Assembly: GCA_028671895.1 (NCBI GenBank)
Contig: CM053810.1
Coordinates: 28,933,501-28,997,500, forward strand
DNA from: Oenanthe sinensis
Taxonomy: Eukaryota > Streptophyta > Magnoliopsida > Apiales > Apiaceae
DNA length: 64,000 nt
Reading direction: 5' to 3'
The notes under the pieces were generated by a model that saw only the letters and a list, made by a program, of their open reading frames with translations, was not told where the DNA came from and ran no database searches. Below are positions 47,215-59,613 of the stretch, one piece after another. A program made the position numbers and the translations under genes. Positions within the stretch are counted from its first letter, which is position 1; every line of letters starts with the position of its first letter.

Positions 47215-48847
47215 ATTGGCATCAAGAGCCAGGTTCTAGGGTTCTGCGTTATATGATATGATGTCCATGTCGTAATTATGTATGTATATAGTGGTGGGTT
47301 TGTATTGTTTTTTTGATGCAGGTTGTTATCCACTATTATGGCCATGGTTGTAATTATGTTTTTGGATCCCACGTGGTTTATCGTGGTTGTAAATTAAATC
47401 ATGAGGGTTGATCATGATTAGTTTTAATTTTTGATTTCTATTTTGATTGTAATCTTGTAATTCGAATTGTATTCAATTTAGATTATGATCTGATGTAATA
47501 GAATAGATTTTTCTGTTGTATTTGTCGTATGTAATTGTTTGATCAACGAAGATGCGAGAAACAGAGTTCTTCCGCTGCTATATGCTGTTTTCGTGGCTGC
47601 TTCGCTGTTCTGGCTACAGATTTTGCATACGATATCCGATTGGGGCGAATAATACCTTTTCAGAAACGGCAGAACGAGACCTACAGGCTGAGATGGAAAC
47701 CATCTTGAGATTTTTCAAGCCATTCTGAGCTCGTTTAGGCAGTCAAACAGGCGGCTGAAGATTTTCGAAAATTTATCGATGGATGATTTTGAAGATTATT
47801 TTTCTGGGCCATAATAGTGGATGTATTTTATTATGTTTTACATAATGTTTGCTGATCTTAATTATTACTACTATGTGTTCCATGTTTGTTTGTTATGCCA
47901 TGTGATACTAACCCTTCGCATGCTAGAACGACATGGACATAGGGCTGTTTTATTATGCTTTAATCATGATGAGTATGCTGCTATGTTATGTGTTATATGT
48001 ATTGTTATTATGATACATGTGGACTGCGAAAAAATAACATAGGACGATGCATCTAGATAAAATCCTCATAGTAAAATACTAAGTGGGAGAGGGAATTAAT
48101 TTGGTATTAAATCCCATGGTCTCCATTATTGTTTGTATGTAATTTAACACTAAGTCGAATATAAATTATGTATACGTCACCCATCGTGGCATGTAATTTA
48201 TGGTGTCTAGAGTGTTATGGAAATTACTAGAACAAACTTCTAAAATTAATTATGAATATTGGAAGGTACATATGTCACCCAACGTGGCGTACTAAGTTTC
48301 ATAGAATTCAAATAATAAAAGGATACCCTATTTTTTGATAGCTTTCACGCTCAACTAGGAAGAGAATCTAAAATAACACATCTTTGAGTATTCTTGCGTT
48401 AGTGTCTAGGAAAGCGTGCAGCTTACCTGGCCATTTAGATTGGTGTCTAGAAAAGTGGTTAGCCTCTTGGCAATGCTTCCACCGGCCTGGCCAGTCAGTC
48501 TGAATACTCTTTAGATTTGTAATTTTAGTAGTATCTTATTGTTGGGAGCAAGAATTTATCATAGTCAAAAGGCGCATCTGGTATTATTATTATTAATTTA
48601 AGATTTAATAATGGTATACACTTAGCTATGAAAAATAATATAGATCACCCTAACGTGACTAATTATTTAGTAGTAGGACCGAAGTAACATTTAAATAAAT
48701 TTAGGTGGTATATAAGTCACCCAACGTGGCATACCGGAAACCTATGGTGTTTAAGTGTTGGTGTTTTAATTTTAAATAATTGTTAGAGGAACCAATTTTT
48801 TTAAACACCCTCTAATTATGTGTTATATGTATGATTCTCAGGATATA
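47215..48847 (+). other. E5 PBS and 1.6-kb untranslated leader
   Basis: TGGCATCAAGAGCCAGG (from 47217) is the primer-binding site, a variant of the initiator Met-tRNA complement. The leader has no ORF of note but contains four copies of a TCACCCAACGTGGC-type motif (48176, 48274, 48643, 48716) and paired GGTGTCTAG sequences around 48400-48460. Confidence 0.75.
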
Positions 48848-51800
48848 ATGGGCTTTAATCCACTTTTTACCATACTTAAGGATAACAAACTTACTGGACC
48901 TAACTATATTGAATGGAAACGTAATTTGGTCATTGTGTTGACTGCTGAGGAGTACAAATTTTGCATTAATGAACCCAAGCCAGAGGAGCCTGCTGAGAAT
49001 GCTTCTGAAGTTGAGAAGGAGTATTATAAGAAGTGGATTAAGGCTGATGAGATGTCGCGATGTTACATTCTGGCAGCAATGTCAGGTGTTTTGCAGCATC
49101 AGCATCAGGCTATGGCCACTGCTTCAGATATGCTCTTTAATCTCAAAGAACTTTTTGGAGATCAGAATAGGGCTGCAAGGCAAGTAGCAATGAAAGCTTT
49201 AATGAACACTCAGATGGCTGAAGGGACACCTGTAAGGGATCATGTTCTCAGGATGATGTCACATCTGAATGAGATGGAGATCCTTGGTGCTGAGGTTGAT
49301 GGGGAAACCCAGATCGATATCATCCTTATGAATTTACCCAAAAGTTTTGAACAGTTCCGCTTGAATTACACCATGAACAAAAGAATGTATAGTCTTGCGG
49401 AACTTCTGACAGAACTTCAGGCAACTGAAGGACTTTTTCAGCTGAGTGTTCAAGTCAATGTGGCTGAGAAACCTTCTTCTTCTAAGCCGAAAGCCAAGAA
49501 GAAGAAAAAGGCTCAGACACAGAAAGTTGTGAAAGCTGTGGGAGTTCAAGGTGGTGCTGTGAAAAAGCCCAAGGGCAAGTGCTTCAGGTGCAAGCAGTCG
49601 GGTCACTGGAAACAGGATTGTCCTCTTTCTAAGAAGAAAAACAATACTGGTATGTCTCTTTCTCTAGTTACAGAAACATATATAGCGGCTATATCTACGA
49701 GCACTTGGTGTGTAGATACAGGAGCCACTGATCATGTTTGTAATTCTATGCAGGGGTTCCAGCAATCCAGAATGCTTAGAGATGGCGAGATATATGTGTT
49801 CATGGGAGATGCTACGAAAGTAGCAGTAGTTGCAGTAGGAGATGTTAATTTATTTTTTGGTGATGATAGGAATTTGGTTTTGAACAATTGTCTTTATGTA
49901 CCTTCGTTTAGAAGGAATTTAATTTCGGTTTCTAAACTTGCTTTGGATGGTTATAATGTTTGTTTGGATCATAATGTTTCAATTATGAGGAATAAACTAG
50001 TTATATGTTCTGGTACATTGCAAGACAATTTATACATAATCACTCCTAATCAACCTGCACTGCAACTACAACATAGGGTATTAAATAACACATCTTCTAT
50101 CACTACTAAAAGAAAGGAACCTTCTTCTTTGAACCAAACATATCTTTGGCACTTAAGATTAGGTCATATTAACTTGAGGAGGATTCAAAGACTGGTAGTA
50201 GATGGGCCTTTAGGCTCATTGGCAGTGGAGCCATTTCCAGTCTGTGAATCCTGTTTGGAAGGTAAAATGACCACTAGGCCTTTTAAGGCAAAGGGGAATA
50301 GAGCCAAAGAAGTGTTAGAATTGGTTCATACTGATTTATGTGGACCCATGAATATTCAAGCAAGAGGTGGTTATGAATATTTTGTCACTTTTATTGATGA
50401 TTAGTCTAGATATGGATACATTTATTTGTTGCGCCGTAAATCAGAGTGCTTTGACAAGTTCAAGGAGTACAAAACTGTAACGGAGAAGCGACATGGAAAA
50501 TGTATCAAGTCACTACGATCAGATCGTGGTGGCGAATACTTGCTTGGAGAATTTAGGGATTATTTATCAAAGAATGGGATCATGTCTCAGTTGACTGCAC
50601 CTGGAACACCCCAACAGAATGGTGTAGCGGAGAGAAGGAATCGTACTCTTTTGGAGAGTGTTAGATCGATGATGAGTTATTAAGAATTACCCAAGTCGTT
50701 TTGGGGACATGCTTTAGAAACAGCAGCTTATTTTTTGAATTTAGTTCCTTCTAAGTCAGTTCCTAAGACTCCAAAAGAATTGTGGACTGGTTCAAAACCT
50801 AGTCTAAGACATATTCGGATATGGGGTTGTCCAGCACATGTGTTGAACAAGAACGTGACTAAGTTAGAATCTCGTACAGAAGTAAGGCTTTTTGTAGGCT
50901 ATCCCATGGGAACGAAAGGATATTTATTTTATAGTCCTAAGGCTCGGGATGTCATTGTTAGTACCAATGCTAGATTCCTAGAGGAGGACTATATGATGAA
51001 CCATAAACCCATGAGCAGTGTTGTTTTAGAGGAACTAGTGGGAGAGACAAATAATGAACAAGTGCCAATAGTACAAGTAGAATAGCCACAAGAGAACACA
51101 CAACCTATCACTAATACCACACCGGTGTCTCGTCATAGTGGGAGGGTTATTCGTAAACCCAGCAGATTCATGTTATTGGGAGAGTCTTCGGACTTGGTCT
51201 CTGAGGAACATGATAAGGATCCCATGACATACGAGGAAGCACTGCAAGACAAAGATACAGATCTATGGCAAAAAGCAATGAAATCTGAGATAGAATCTAT
51301 GTATTCAAATCAAGTCTGGGAGCTCGTGGAACCACCCAAAGGTGTAAAACCCATTGGATGTAAGTGGATCTACAAGAGAAAAAGAGGATCTGACAAAAAG
51401 GTAAAAGCTTGGAAAGCAAGACTTGTTGCGAAAGGGTATACTCAGAAAGAAGGGATCGATTATGAGGAAACCTTTTCGCCAGTAGTCATGCTAAAGTCGA
51501 TCCGGATTCTTTTATCTATAGCAGCTCATCTCGATTATGAGATTTGGAAAATGGATGTCAAGACAGCTTTCCTAAATGGGAGTCTTGATGATGAGATCAT
51601 CTATATGCAACAACCAGAAGGATTCATTAAGGAAGGCCAAGAGCATCTGGTATGTAAGCTTAAGAAGTCCATTTACGGACTTAAACAAGCTTCTAGGTAT
51701 TGGAATATTCGCTTTGATCAGGTAATCCAGACATACGGATTTGATCAATGTCCAAGCGAGTCGTGTGTGTACAAGAAATGTGAGGGTAGTTCAGTGACTT

Positions 51801-52792
51801 TTCTAGTGCTATACGTAGATGATATTTTACTCATTGGAAACAATGTAGGGATGTTATCAGCGGTAAAGGCATGGTTGTTCAAACAGTTCGAAATGAAGGA
51901 CTTAGGTGAAGCGGCATACATCCTTGGGATCAAAGTTATAAGGGATCGTAAGAAAAGGATGTTGGCTTTATCCCAAGAGCCCTATATTGATGAGGTATTG
52001 GCTCGTTTTAACATGCAGGACTCCAAGAAGGGTAACCTACCTTATAAACATGGAGTTGCTCTATCAAAGAAATAGTGTCCTAAGACACCAGAGGCGATAG
52101 AGAGCATGAAAGCGGTTCCCTATGCTTCGGCATGCGGAAGCTTAATGTATGCAATGTTATGTACGAGACCTGATATTTGTTTTGCCGTGGGCATGGTTAG
52201 CAGATATCAGTCAAACCCAGGATAGGAACATTGGAGTGCAGTAAAGGCTATACTCAAGTACCTGAGAAGGACTAAGGAGTATATGCTAATTTACAAGGCC
52301 TCAGATTTGTTACCTCTAGGATATACCGATTCAGATTTCCAAGCAGATAGAGATAAGAGGAAATCAACCTCGGGATATGTGTTTACCTTAGGAGGTGGAG
52401 CTGTAATATGGAGGAGTGTAAAGCAGAAATGCGTTGCTGACTCTACCATGGAAGCCGAATATGTGGCAGCTTCGGAGGCAGCCAAAGAGGCAATATGGTT
52501 CAGAAACTTTCTTTTGGACATAGATGTGGTACCTAATTTGCCTAGGAACTTGACAGTGTATTGTGATAACACTGGTGCTGTGGCAAATGCAAAGGAACCG
52601 CGAGACCATAAGGCAGCAAAACACATCGAGCGTAAGTATCACCTTATACGACAATTCATTAAGCGAGGAGATATTATTGTGACTGATATAGCATCAAAGG
52701 ACAACCGGGCAGATCCTTTCACAAAGAGCTTACCAGCTAAGGCTTTTGAGCAGCATGTGGTGGCGATAGGAGTCAGATGTATGGTCACATAA
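48848..52792 (+). pseudogene. gag-pol: E5 gag-pol polyprotein, one frame with five stops
   Basis: Start taken at ATG 48848 (MGFNPLFTIL), typical of Copia gag. Order: capsid (YIEWKRNLVIVL), CCHC knuckle (C-FR-C-KQSG-H-WKQD-C, about 49580), protease (WCVDTGATDHVC), GAG-pre-integrase (LWHLRLGHIN, CESCLEGKM), integrase (RSDRGGEY, VAERRN), hinge, RT (YVDDILLIG intact) and RNase H (DSTMEAEYVAASEA, DNTGAVA, KHIERKYHLI). All parts share one frame with no frameshift. Stops: 50402-50404, 50681-50683, 51083-51085, 52073-52075, 52223-52225. Most fit Gln to stop by C-to-T change. Confidence 0.93.
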
Positions 52793-52860
52793 TAGTTATT
52801 TAATTGGTAGTGGATTGCTTGTAATATAACACTGATATACTCAAAGAATAGCTTGAGTAT

Positions 52861-52871
52861 AAGTGGGAGAT
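52861..52871 (+). other. E5 polypurine tract
   Basis: AAGTGGGAGAT directly before the 3' LTR. Confidence 0.8.
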
Positions 52872-54028
52872 TGTTAGGGAGTATACTGAACTATTCGTTT
52901 GAAGTATATGACATTGTCTTTTTTTATTGAGAATCTTGAATGCGTATTTTAACACTGTTTGTATATTATATATTGAGGATAATCTAGTATCAAATGGGAT
53001 AACAGAAGATTAGATTGTCAGTGTCTATATATAATATAATAAATGTTCACAGTTTAAGTGGAGTTAAACAAACCACTGGAATGACTGAAGTATTATTTGG
53101 AAATAATCTATCTTGATTATTGAATAATACTTGTATGCTTTGTGTATATTGAACGGGATTAAAATATTAGAATTGTTCTTCTATTCTGATAATAAAGAAG
53201 AACTAAGATTCTATAATATTATTATTGCTTAGGTTCTTAATCCGGATACAGTGATTGACACTTGTATGCAATGCACATGTTTTGATTCATATGTGATGTG
53301 ATTTTTTGTTAATCACAATATTATGTTTTGGACAATGACATTGCATACAGAGTGGGATATTGACTATAAAAGGAAACCGTGTCCGAAAATATTCGGGTGA
53401 TGATGTCCTCTTGAAAGCTCATAAAGATAATTATGCTTTAGTCCTGCAGGCAGATTTGTTCTTGCATAATTATAAGGTTGAGTGGATGATCAAGGATAAA
53501 AGATATTGATTAAATTAATTATCAGAAATTAATTTAATTAATGGACATTCGATATCTTAAACATGGGGAATTTAATAAGCAAATAATATTGGAGCCGAAT
53601 TAAATAATTAAATTACGGCATTAGGAGAGGTAGTGCAAATATTAATTCTTTAGTGGATTGAATTAATATTTAATGACATTGGGCTTGACCCAGAATGTCA
53701 TTGGAAGGCCCGACCTAATTATCCAGGATCCCTACTGTAGCCTATATATTCATCTTATTCTCTTCTAGCTATGAGTGGGAAATACTAGGGTTTTTGTGAG
53801 CAGCCGTTCAAGGAGGCAACCAAGAACTAGGGTTCCAAGATCTCAAAGCTAGAAGGGAGGCAACCTTGGGAGGATCGAAGGCCACACTTCGCTCAAGGTG
53901 AATACGGGAATACAGTAGAAGACGTGAATTTGAATCGCTTGCGCCGTAGCGATTAAGGTTAATTTTCTATTCAAACTCGTTCGTTTTCATATCATAAAAC
54001 GCAGCATCATGATTCGATTGTCCCAACA
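52872..54028 (+). mobile_element. E5 3' LTR
   Basis: Copy of 46058-47214 with three substitutions seen: near 52977, 53930 and 54023. Confidence 0.96.
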
Positions 54029-54033
54029 AGCTC

Positions 54034-57000
54034 TTCTTGTAACAGTATTTGATTCTCCTACTCATTCACCTAAGCAAATTATTAAGGAGATATCTTATGA
54101 AAGAGTGATGGAACAGGCTGAAGAAGTAAGAAAAGAAATGGAGGCAAAGAAATCTAAATCAACTTCAGCATCTCCAAGTTCAAAACAATTTTCAAGAAAG
54201 AAAAAGAAGATAGTCTCTTTTGGCCAAGATACACAAGAACCTATCTCTAAAAGTGAGGTAGCAATCTCTACATGGCCAGGCACACAAGAACTTATTGATC
54301 AATGTTCAATAGAAGCCACAATTCCAGCAGATGAAGCTAGCATGGATCAGGGGTACAACCCACAAGAACCTTTAGCTCAAAGGATTGAAGAAGTTGTTAA
54401 GGCCCCTGTCACACAAGAACCATCCAATCAAAGTTTGGATGCAGGTACTCAACCTATCATAGAAGATCTTGATGTTGTTGATGCTGAAGGCCAATCTTTG
54501 GCAGAGTCAAGCCCACAAGAACCTTCACCTCAAAGTGGTGAAGCAGCTACTGATATGACTCAGATCACACAAGAACCAATCACTAATTTTGTGATTGCAG
54601 ATCAAGAAATAAAGATGAAGACAAACTCTGATTCTATTATTAAAAAGACAAACTCTGATGACGTCCCACTAGCAATCTCTAATGCTATCATGGTGCAACC
54701 AATCTCTGCACAACCAATAGAGACAACATCTGCATCCACAAACACTCAAGGTATAAACTCTGACTTTTCTTCAAAATATGCATTCTCTGATAGTTTAAGT
54801 TCAGATTTTACCTTTCCTGTTTTAACTGCTAGAATGATCATGAATAGTCCAGAAAAGGGTACCCCTACTCATGTAACTACAGACCACCTTTCTCAGCCAC
54901 CTCTTATTTCTATAGGACATTGTGTGTTGAGCCTTTCTAGTGAGTCTGAGGTAAAACGTGTGAAAAACAGAATTATTGAGAGGCAGACACTGGATTTGGC
55001 AAAAAGAGAGGTAGAATTGAGAAAGAAGTTAGTTACTTCTAGTGAGCAAAATTTAACTCTTAAAAGTTATGATATATGTGATGTGAGAAGTAATAAGATT
55101 ACTTTAAAAAATCAGAGTGATTTAGGATGTTCTATATCTTTTACATGTACTCAGAGTTTATCATTCCCCACAAACTCTGATCTACCAATCTCTGACAAAG
55201 CAATAAACTCTTATGGGGAGGACACAGACTCTGATGAGCCAATTTTTACTGATGAAGAAGTCACAGACCTGTCAATCCCCTACACACAAAGATTTAACAC
55301 CAAGAAATGGCATGTAGATTCCCATGATGCACATGAGAGACTAAGAATGGATTACACTGATTACATGGTGGTGGAAAAGCTTAAAGGAGAAATTGAAGCT
55401 GCATTAGACCCTGAAGGTGTAAAGAGAGATTTCACTTCTAAGGCAGAATTATCTCAGGAAGAATTGCTGAATTCTCACAGACAAAAAGTCTGGGACATGT
55501 CATGGAAATACACCAATGAAGAAGTCTCATGGCCACATGGTCATGATCTGATTGATAAAGCTGATAAAGAAATACATTCTGAAGAGATGAAGTCAATTTT
55601 GAAAGCTAATATTGTGTTGTCCAAGGGACTTCACAATGAAATTGGTGAACTCAAGGAATCTGTCAACAAAACCTCTGCATCTGTTCAAATTGCTGTTACG
55701 GCATCTCAACATTCTCTGGAGCTAAAACTCAAAACTATTTCAGCAAAACACGATGCATTGGAAGCTAAAGTGGATAATCTTTCTAATTTTGTCAGTTCTA
55801 TACAGGGAATGCTACATACAATTATTGAAATTCTTACTGTTAGATAGGGGAATGATGTCAGAAAGGGGGAGAAGGGTTCAGACAAATGCGAGGAGGTTGC
55901 TGCATAAAAATCTGACAAACCTGATGATGAAGATCAAGGGAGTCATAAGTATGGAAAACAAACTCTGATTGATCAAACTCTGTCAACCACTCAAACTCTG
56001 ATGACAACAAACTCTGACAAGAATATAATCTCTGAGAAAAAGAAAACTCTGATGGAAACTGATATGGAACTAGCAAAAAGGCTTGAAGAAGAAGAGAAGC
56101 CTGAAAAGATTGAAGAACAAAATATGAAATATGCAGAACTGGCAAGAAAGTTGTTTGAAGAAGAAAATCCAGGATTTGATCCAGTTGCTGTAGAAGCAGA
56201 ATTGAAGAAATCTGGTACTAACAATGCTCAAGTCCAGAAAAAGAGAAAAGATGTGAAGAAATGTCAAATTCAAAGGAAGGCATCTTCTCAATAGAAGAAA
56301 TCTGAATCTAAGCTTGTCCAAACCAAACCAATTGAAACTCCAAAGCCAGCTGTTCAATCAAAACCAACTCCTACAATCCAAACAAGATCAACTACAATTC
56401 AGAAGAAAGCCCCAGCAAAATCAAAACCCCCCCTCACTATTTCTAGAACAACTTTTCTTCCAAGTGGATCTAGCTTTGATGATGAAGAAGAAGAGCAACA
56501 ACAATCTCTGATAAGGAAGAAAAGATCTGATCTTCTGTGGACCAAGACTCAAACTCTGACTCTCAATGCCAGACTTGGAAAAGACAAAGGTGGTATTGGT
56601 GATTCACATGCCAAAGTCTACAGGGGTGAAACAAATATCTTCAGAGATCCTTTTTCATTGAAAGATAAGCCCAAGGAAGAGTTGTCACAAAAAAATCTGG
56701 ACAAATTGATATCTGTCAACATAGTGAAAGACTTTTTTGATGGAGCTCAAGCCAAGGAGAAGCTTCTATATTTCTTAGAAGATGGGAGAGTTTTGAAGAT
56801 TGCTGAAGAAGATTTGATTCAAAAAGCATCTAAAGAACTTGAACATGTTATTTATCTACTTAGTGATGTAAATGTAGCAACTTCTAGGCGGGTGAAAATT
56901 CTTGAAGGAGTGATAGCTGAGAAAAAAAAAAAGAGGCTGATGATGATAAACTCTGAAGAGTATGAGCCTGGATACTTACTTGAAGATGAAACAGAAAGAG

Positions 57001-57272
57001 CTATGAGAAAAGGAGATGCAAAGGTCAAAATGATGTTAGGGATTCCTACACTAATCTTAAATACTGATGGTTTGAAGGCCTGTTGCATTGCCTTGGATGA
57101 AAGAATGAACAAATCATCAATTTATGCTCTAAGGGCTTCTATATGTCAGATTGATGATTCTTCTGAACAGATGAAAGATTTGAAGGAGAAACTTGTTGAC
57201 TTATTGAAGAATGCTGAAGAAAAGCTTCTGGATCAGTTTCTCAAAGAAGACTTCTCATACAGAAGAATCTGA
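54034..57272 (+). pseudogene. E3 ORF3, second part
   Basis: Joins 46057 in frame once E5 and one AGCTC copy are removed. It opens with the second copy of the internal duplication (VTVFDSPTHSPKQIIKEI, QAEEVRKEMEAKKS), then repeats of a TQEP/PQEP motif (54230-54580), an NSD-rich middle, a coiled coil (about 55600-55840), TAG at 55845-55847, a GNDVRKGEK hinge, further stops (near 55907 and 56292), a Lys/Gln-rich part and a C-terminal helical domain (56658-57272). Full E3 ORF3 would be about 1670 codons, with the same order of parts as E1 ORF3. Function unknown. Confidence 0.78.
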
Positions 57273-57371
57273 GTTTTAAAAGAAAAATAAACTCTGATGC
57301 ATTTGTCTTATATTTCTGACATCATAAGTGGAATTTATGTTTTATTTCATAAATCATAAATTGGGGAAGAT
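57273..57371 (+). other. E3 3' untranslated region and PPT
   Basis: Short non-coding stretch ending in TTGGGGAAGAT, the polypurine tract next to the 3' LTR. Confidence 0.75.
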
Positions 57372-57906
57372 TGTTAGGAATGCAAACACTAATGATTGTC
57401 GGAGAATACTAATCAGAGTTTATGCTGACGTCATCAGAGAATGAAAAAGCTGTCGTTCAAAGTTTACTCTATCAGAGAATACTCAATCAGAGTTTACTCT
57501 AACAGAGAATGCTCAAGTCAGAGAATATACAACTGATAGAGTTTATAATCAGAGTTTGTCATGAAGTAAATCAAATCAGAGTTTGATTAGGATAGTGAGA
57601 AGGAATCCTAATGCAAGTCTATTTTCTTATTTAAAGCTGTTCTTTTCTTAATCTGATTTGTAATTGAATTATAACTGTATCTATATAAACACAGACATAG
57701 GTTAACTTAATTGTATCTTTACAAGTCATATATTTCAAACCTAGAAGCTCTTGAGAACAAATAATTTCTTGAGAGAGTTTTGTATTCCATTCACTATTAT
57801 TAATAAAAAAACATTGTTTCCTTTACATACTTGTGTTCTTGATCGATTAATTGGTACTATTACATTCAATCCCCCTTCTGTAATAGATTATACATCTGGG
57901 CAAACA
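57372..57906 (+). mobile_element. E3 3' LTR
   Basis: TGTTAGGAATGC...GGGCAAACA, followed by the TAATG duplication. TATA TCTATATAAAC near 57680-57690. Confidence 0.95.
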
Positions 57907-58429
57907 TAATGTATTTCGGTTTGGATCAGATTGATCGGGTTAATAAATATATAAATAATTCTTTTATCAAAAGAAAATAAAATTGAAAATGAAAGTTCAA
58001 AACAAATTAGAGATAGTTCAACAAAATATTGCAATCATTAATTCAACACAAATAACACGGGTCTTAAATATATTAATTTTAACACAACAAAAGAAATTAA
58101 TTAAATACTATACATAGTCTTTAAATTTGAACTGTATCATAAAATAGATGAATTAATCATTAAATTTCAATGATGTTGATATTCTTGGATATTTGGGTTA
58201 TTTATTAATTATCTTATTTTTAATTTAACCGGGTTGGATTGGATCAGATTTTAAAAATCGAAGCTCATATCCAACCCATTAAAACCGAGTTGACGTATTT
58301 TCAATCCGAGTATATATTGGGTTGGAAAAATTCTGTTTAGATCGGCCGAAAAATGACCGGTTTGGATTGGATTGGTCGGGTTGGCAAAACCATGTACACC
58401 CTTATTTGTTTGGATAGAGGGTTGGGGGT

Positions 58430-58726
58430 TGTTTGGATAGGGGGTGGGGTTGGGTTGGGATGGTCGAACCCTTCTCCTATTTGGATGCAACGGTTCGAAG
58501 AAGGAGTGTCGAACCCATCTCCTGTTTGGATGAAGGGTTCGGTGAGGTGTTGAAAACAAATTTAAATATTTCTTATATATAATAAATTTTCAATGATTTG
58601 TTTGGATATGGGGGTGGGGTAGGGTTAGGTTGGGATGGTCGAACCATTCTCCTGTTTGGATGAAGGGTTGGGTAAGGTGTTGAAAACAAATTTAAACATT
58701 TCTTATATATAATAAATTTTCAATGA
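58430..58726 (+). repeat. Diverged tandem duplication, GTTTGGAT...TTTTCAATGATT
   Basis: Copy 1 (about 58430-58598, longer by an internal 40-bp repeat of the TCGAACCC.TCTCCT segment) and copy 2 (about 58599-58726) share the GGGGGTGGGGT start and the TTTCTTATATATAATAAATT end. Confidence 0.8.
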
Positions 58727-59048
58727 TTATTTTTAAAATAATAAATAATAAATTTATAATTCATAATGCACGGATCAGTTAATATTTAAATAAATATATT
58801 TTTGAAGTTATATTTTTATATTTTTATTAGTTTTATTGCCATAAGGTTACATTTTTATTAGTGTATTTTAAGTTAAATTTTTATGAACTCAAGAATTTAT
58901 ACTATTAGATATAATATTATTATTGAATAAAAAAAATTTAATTTAACTTTTTTTTACTTGTACAATTGCCTAAAAAAATTGAAAAGTACATGAAATTCAT
59001 GTTAATATTTATTTTCCTAGTATGCAAACTGTTGCTACATATACAAGT

Positions 59049-59192
59049 ATAAACACAATACATATAAAGTTAAAATTATACTTAAAAATATGAAACACAA
59101 TATATATAAAGTTAAAATTATACTTAGAAATATGAAAAAGACAGAGAATCCGTTAAAATTATACTTAGAAATATGAAAAAGACAGTGAATCC
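59049..59192 (+). repeat. Short tandem repeats, AAAGTTAAAATTATACTTA unit
   Basis: Three partly overlapping copies of GTTAAAATTATACTTA(G/A)AAATATGAAA, the last two followed by AAGACAGAGAATCC-like sequence. Confidence 0.75.
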
Positions 59193-59613
59193 AACATTGC
59201 CATTCTAACAACTACATAACATCCCTCTGTAAGACAAAATTAACTTCATATCTAGCAACTAGCAGTTTACGACAAAGATAATCCTAATATTATATATCCA
59301 ACAATTAACATTCTATTCTACCAATTAGCAGCACAAGACATCTTAACTGGCCTTCATCCTACTTTGCATGTTTCATCATCTTGACAAAGATGATCCTATT
59401 TTTTTCTGTCTTTTCGACCCGTTATTTAGTATAGTATTAGATTCATAACACACATCTTAAGAACATAAACATAAGGCTTTCTATCCCATGGAATGTCTGT
59501 TCTGCTTTGCCACATTCATTTGTATCTCAAAATTCATGCGTTGGTAACATATATTAAGTGCATTGTAGATAAAGTAATGAGAAAAATATAAATAGTATAG
59601 AGGTGTTGGAGAA

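Larger units (their letters stand above)
46058..54028 (+). mobile_element. E5: Copia nested in E3 ORF3, duplication AGCTC
   Basis: LTRs 46058-47214 and 52872-54028, both 1157 bp, with three differences seen by eye. AGCTC at 46053-46057 and 54029-54033. PBS, long leader, single-frame gag-pol, PPT. No third ORF. Sequence style (LTR landmarks, RT/RNase H motifs) is of the Angela/Tork-like kind rather than Sirevirus; the lineage call is tentative. Confidence 0.96.
28624..57906 (+). mobile_element. E3: Sirevirus-like Copia carrying two nested elements, duplication TAATG
   Basis: LTRs at 28624-29149 and 57372-57906 (TGTTAGGAAT...GGGCAAACA). Perfect TAATG lies at 28619-28623 and 57907-57911. Removing E4 and E5 leaves about 12.5 kb in the order PBS, gag, protease, integrase, RT, RNase H, long ORF3, PPT. 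The LTRs differ at many sites and small indels (526 vs 535 bp), so it is older than its two inserts. All ORFs carry stops. Confidence 0.95.
57912..59613. other. Low-copy or unclassified intergenic DNA
   Basis: AT-rich with GGGTTGG/GGTTTGGATTGG motifs at 58200-58700. No coding sequence recognised. Contains the two repeats listed separately. Confidence 0.5.

Noticed and set aside
58251..58559. Pro/His/Arg-rich open frame
   Set aside because: Arises from the GGGTTGG-rich tandem repeats; no homology or start context.
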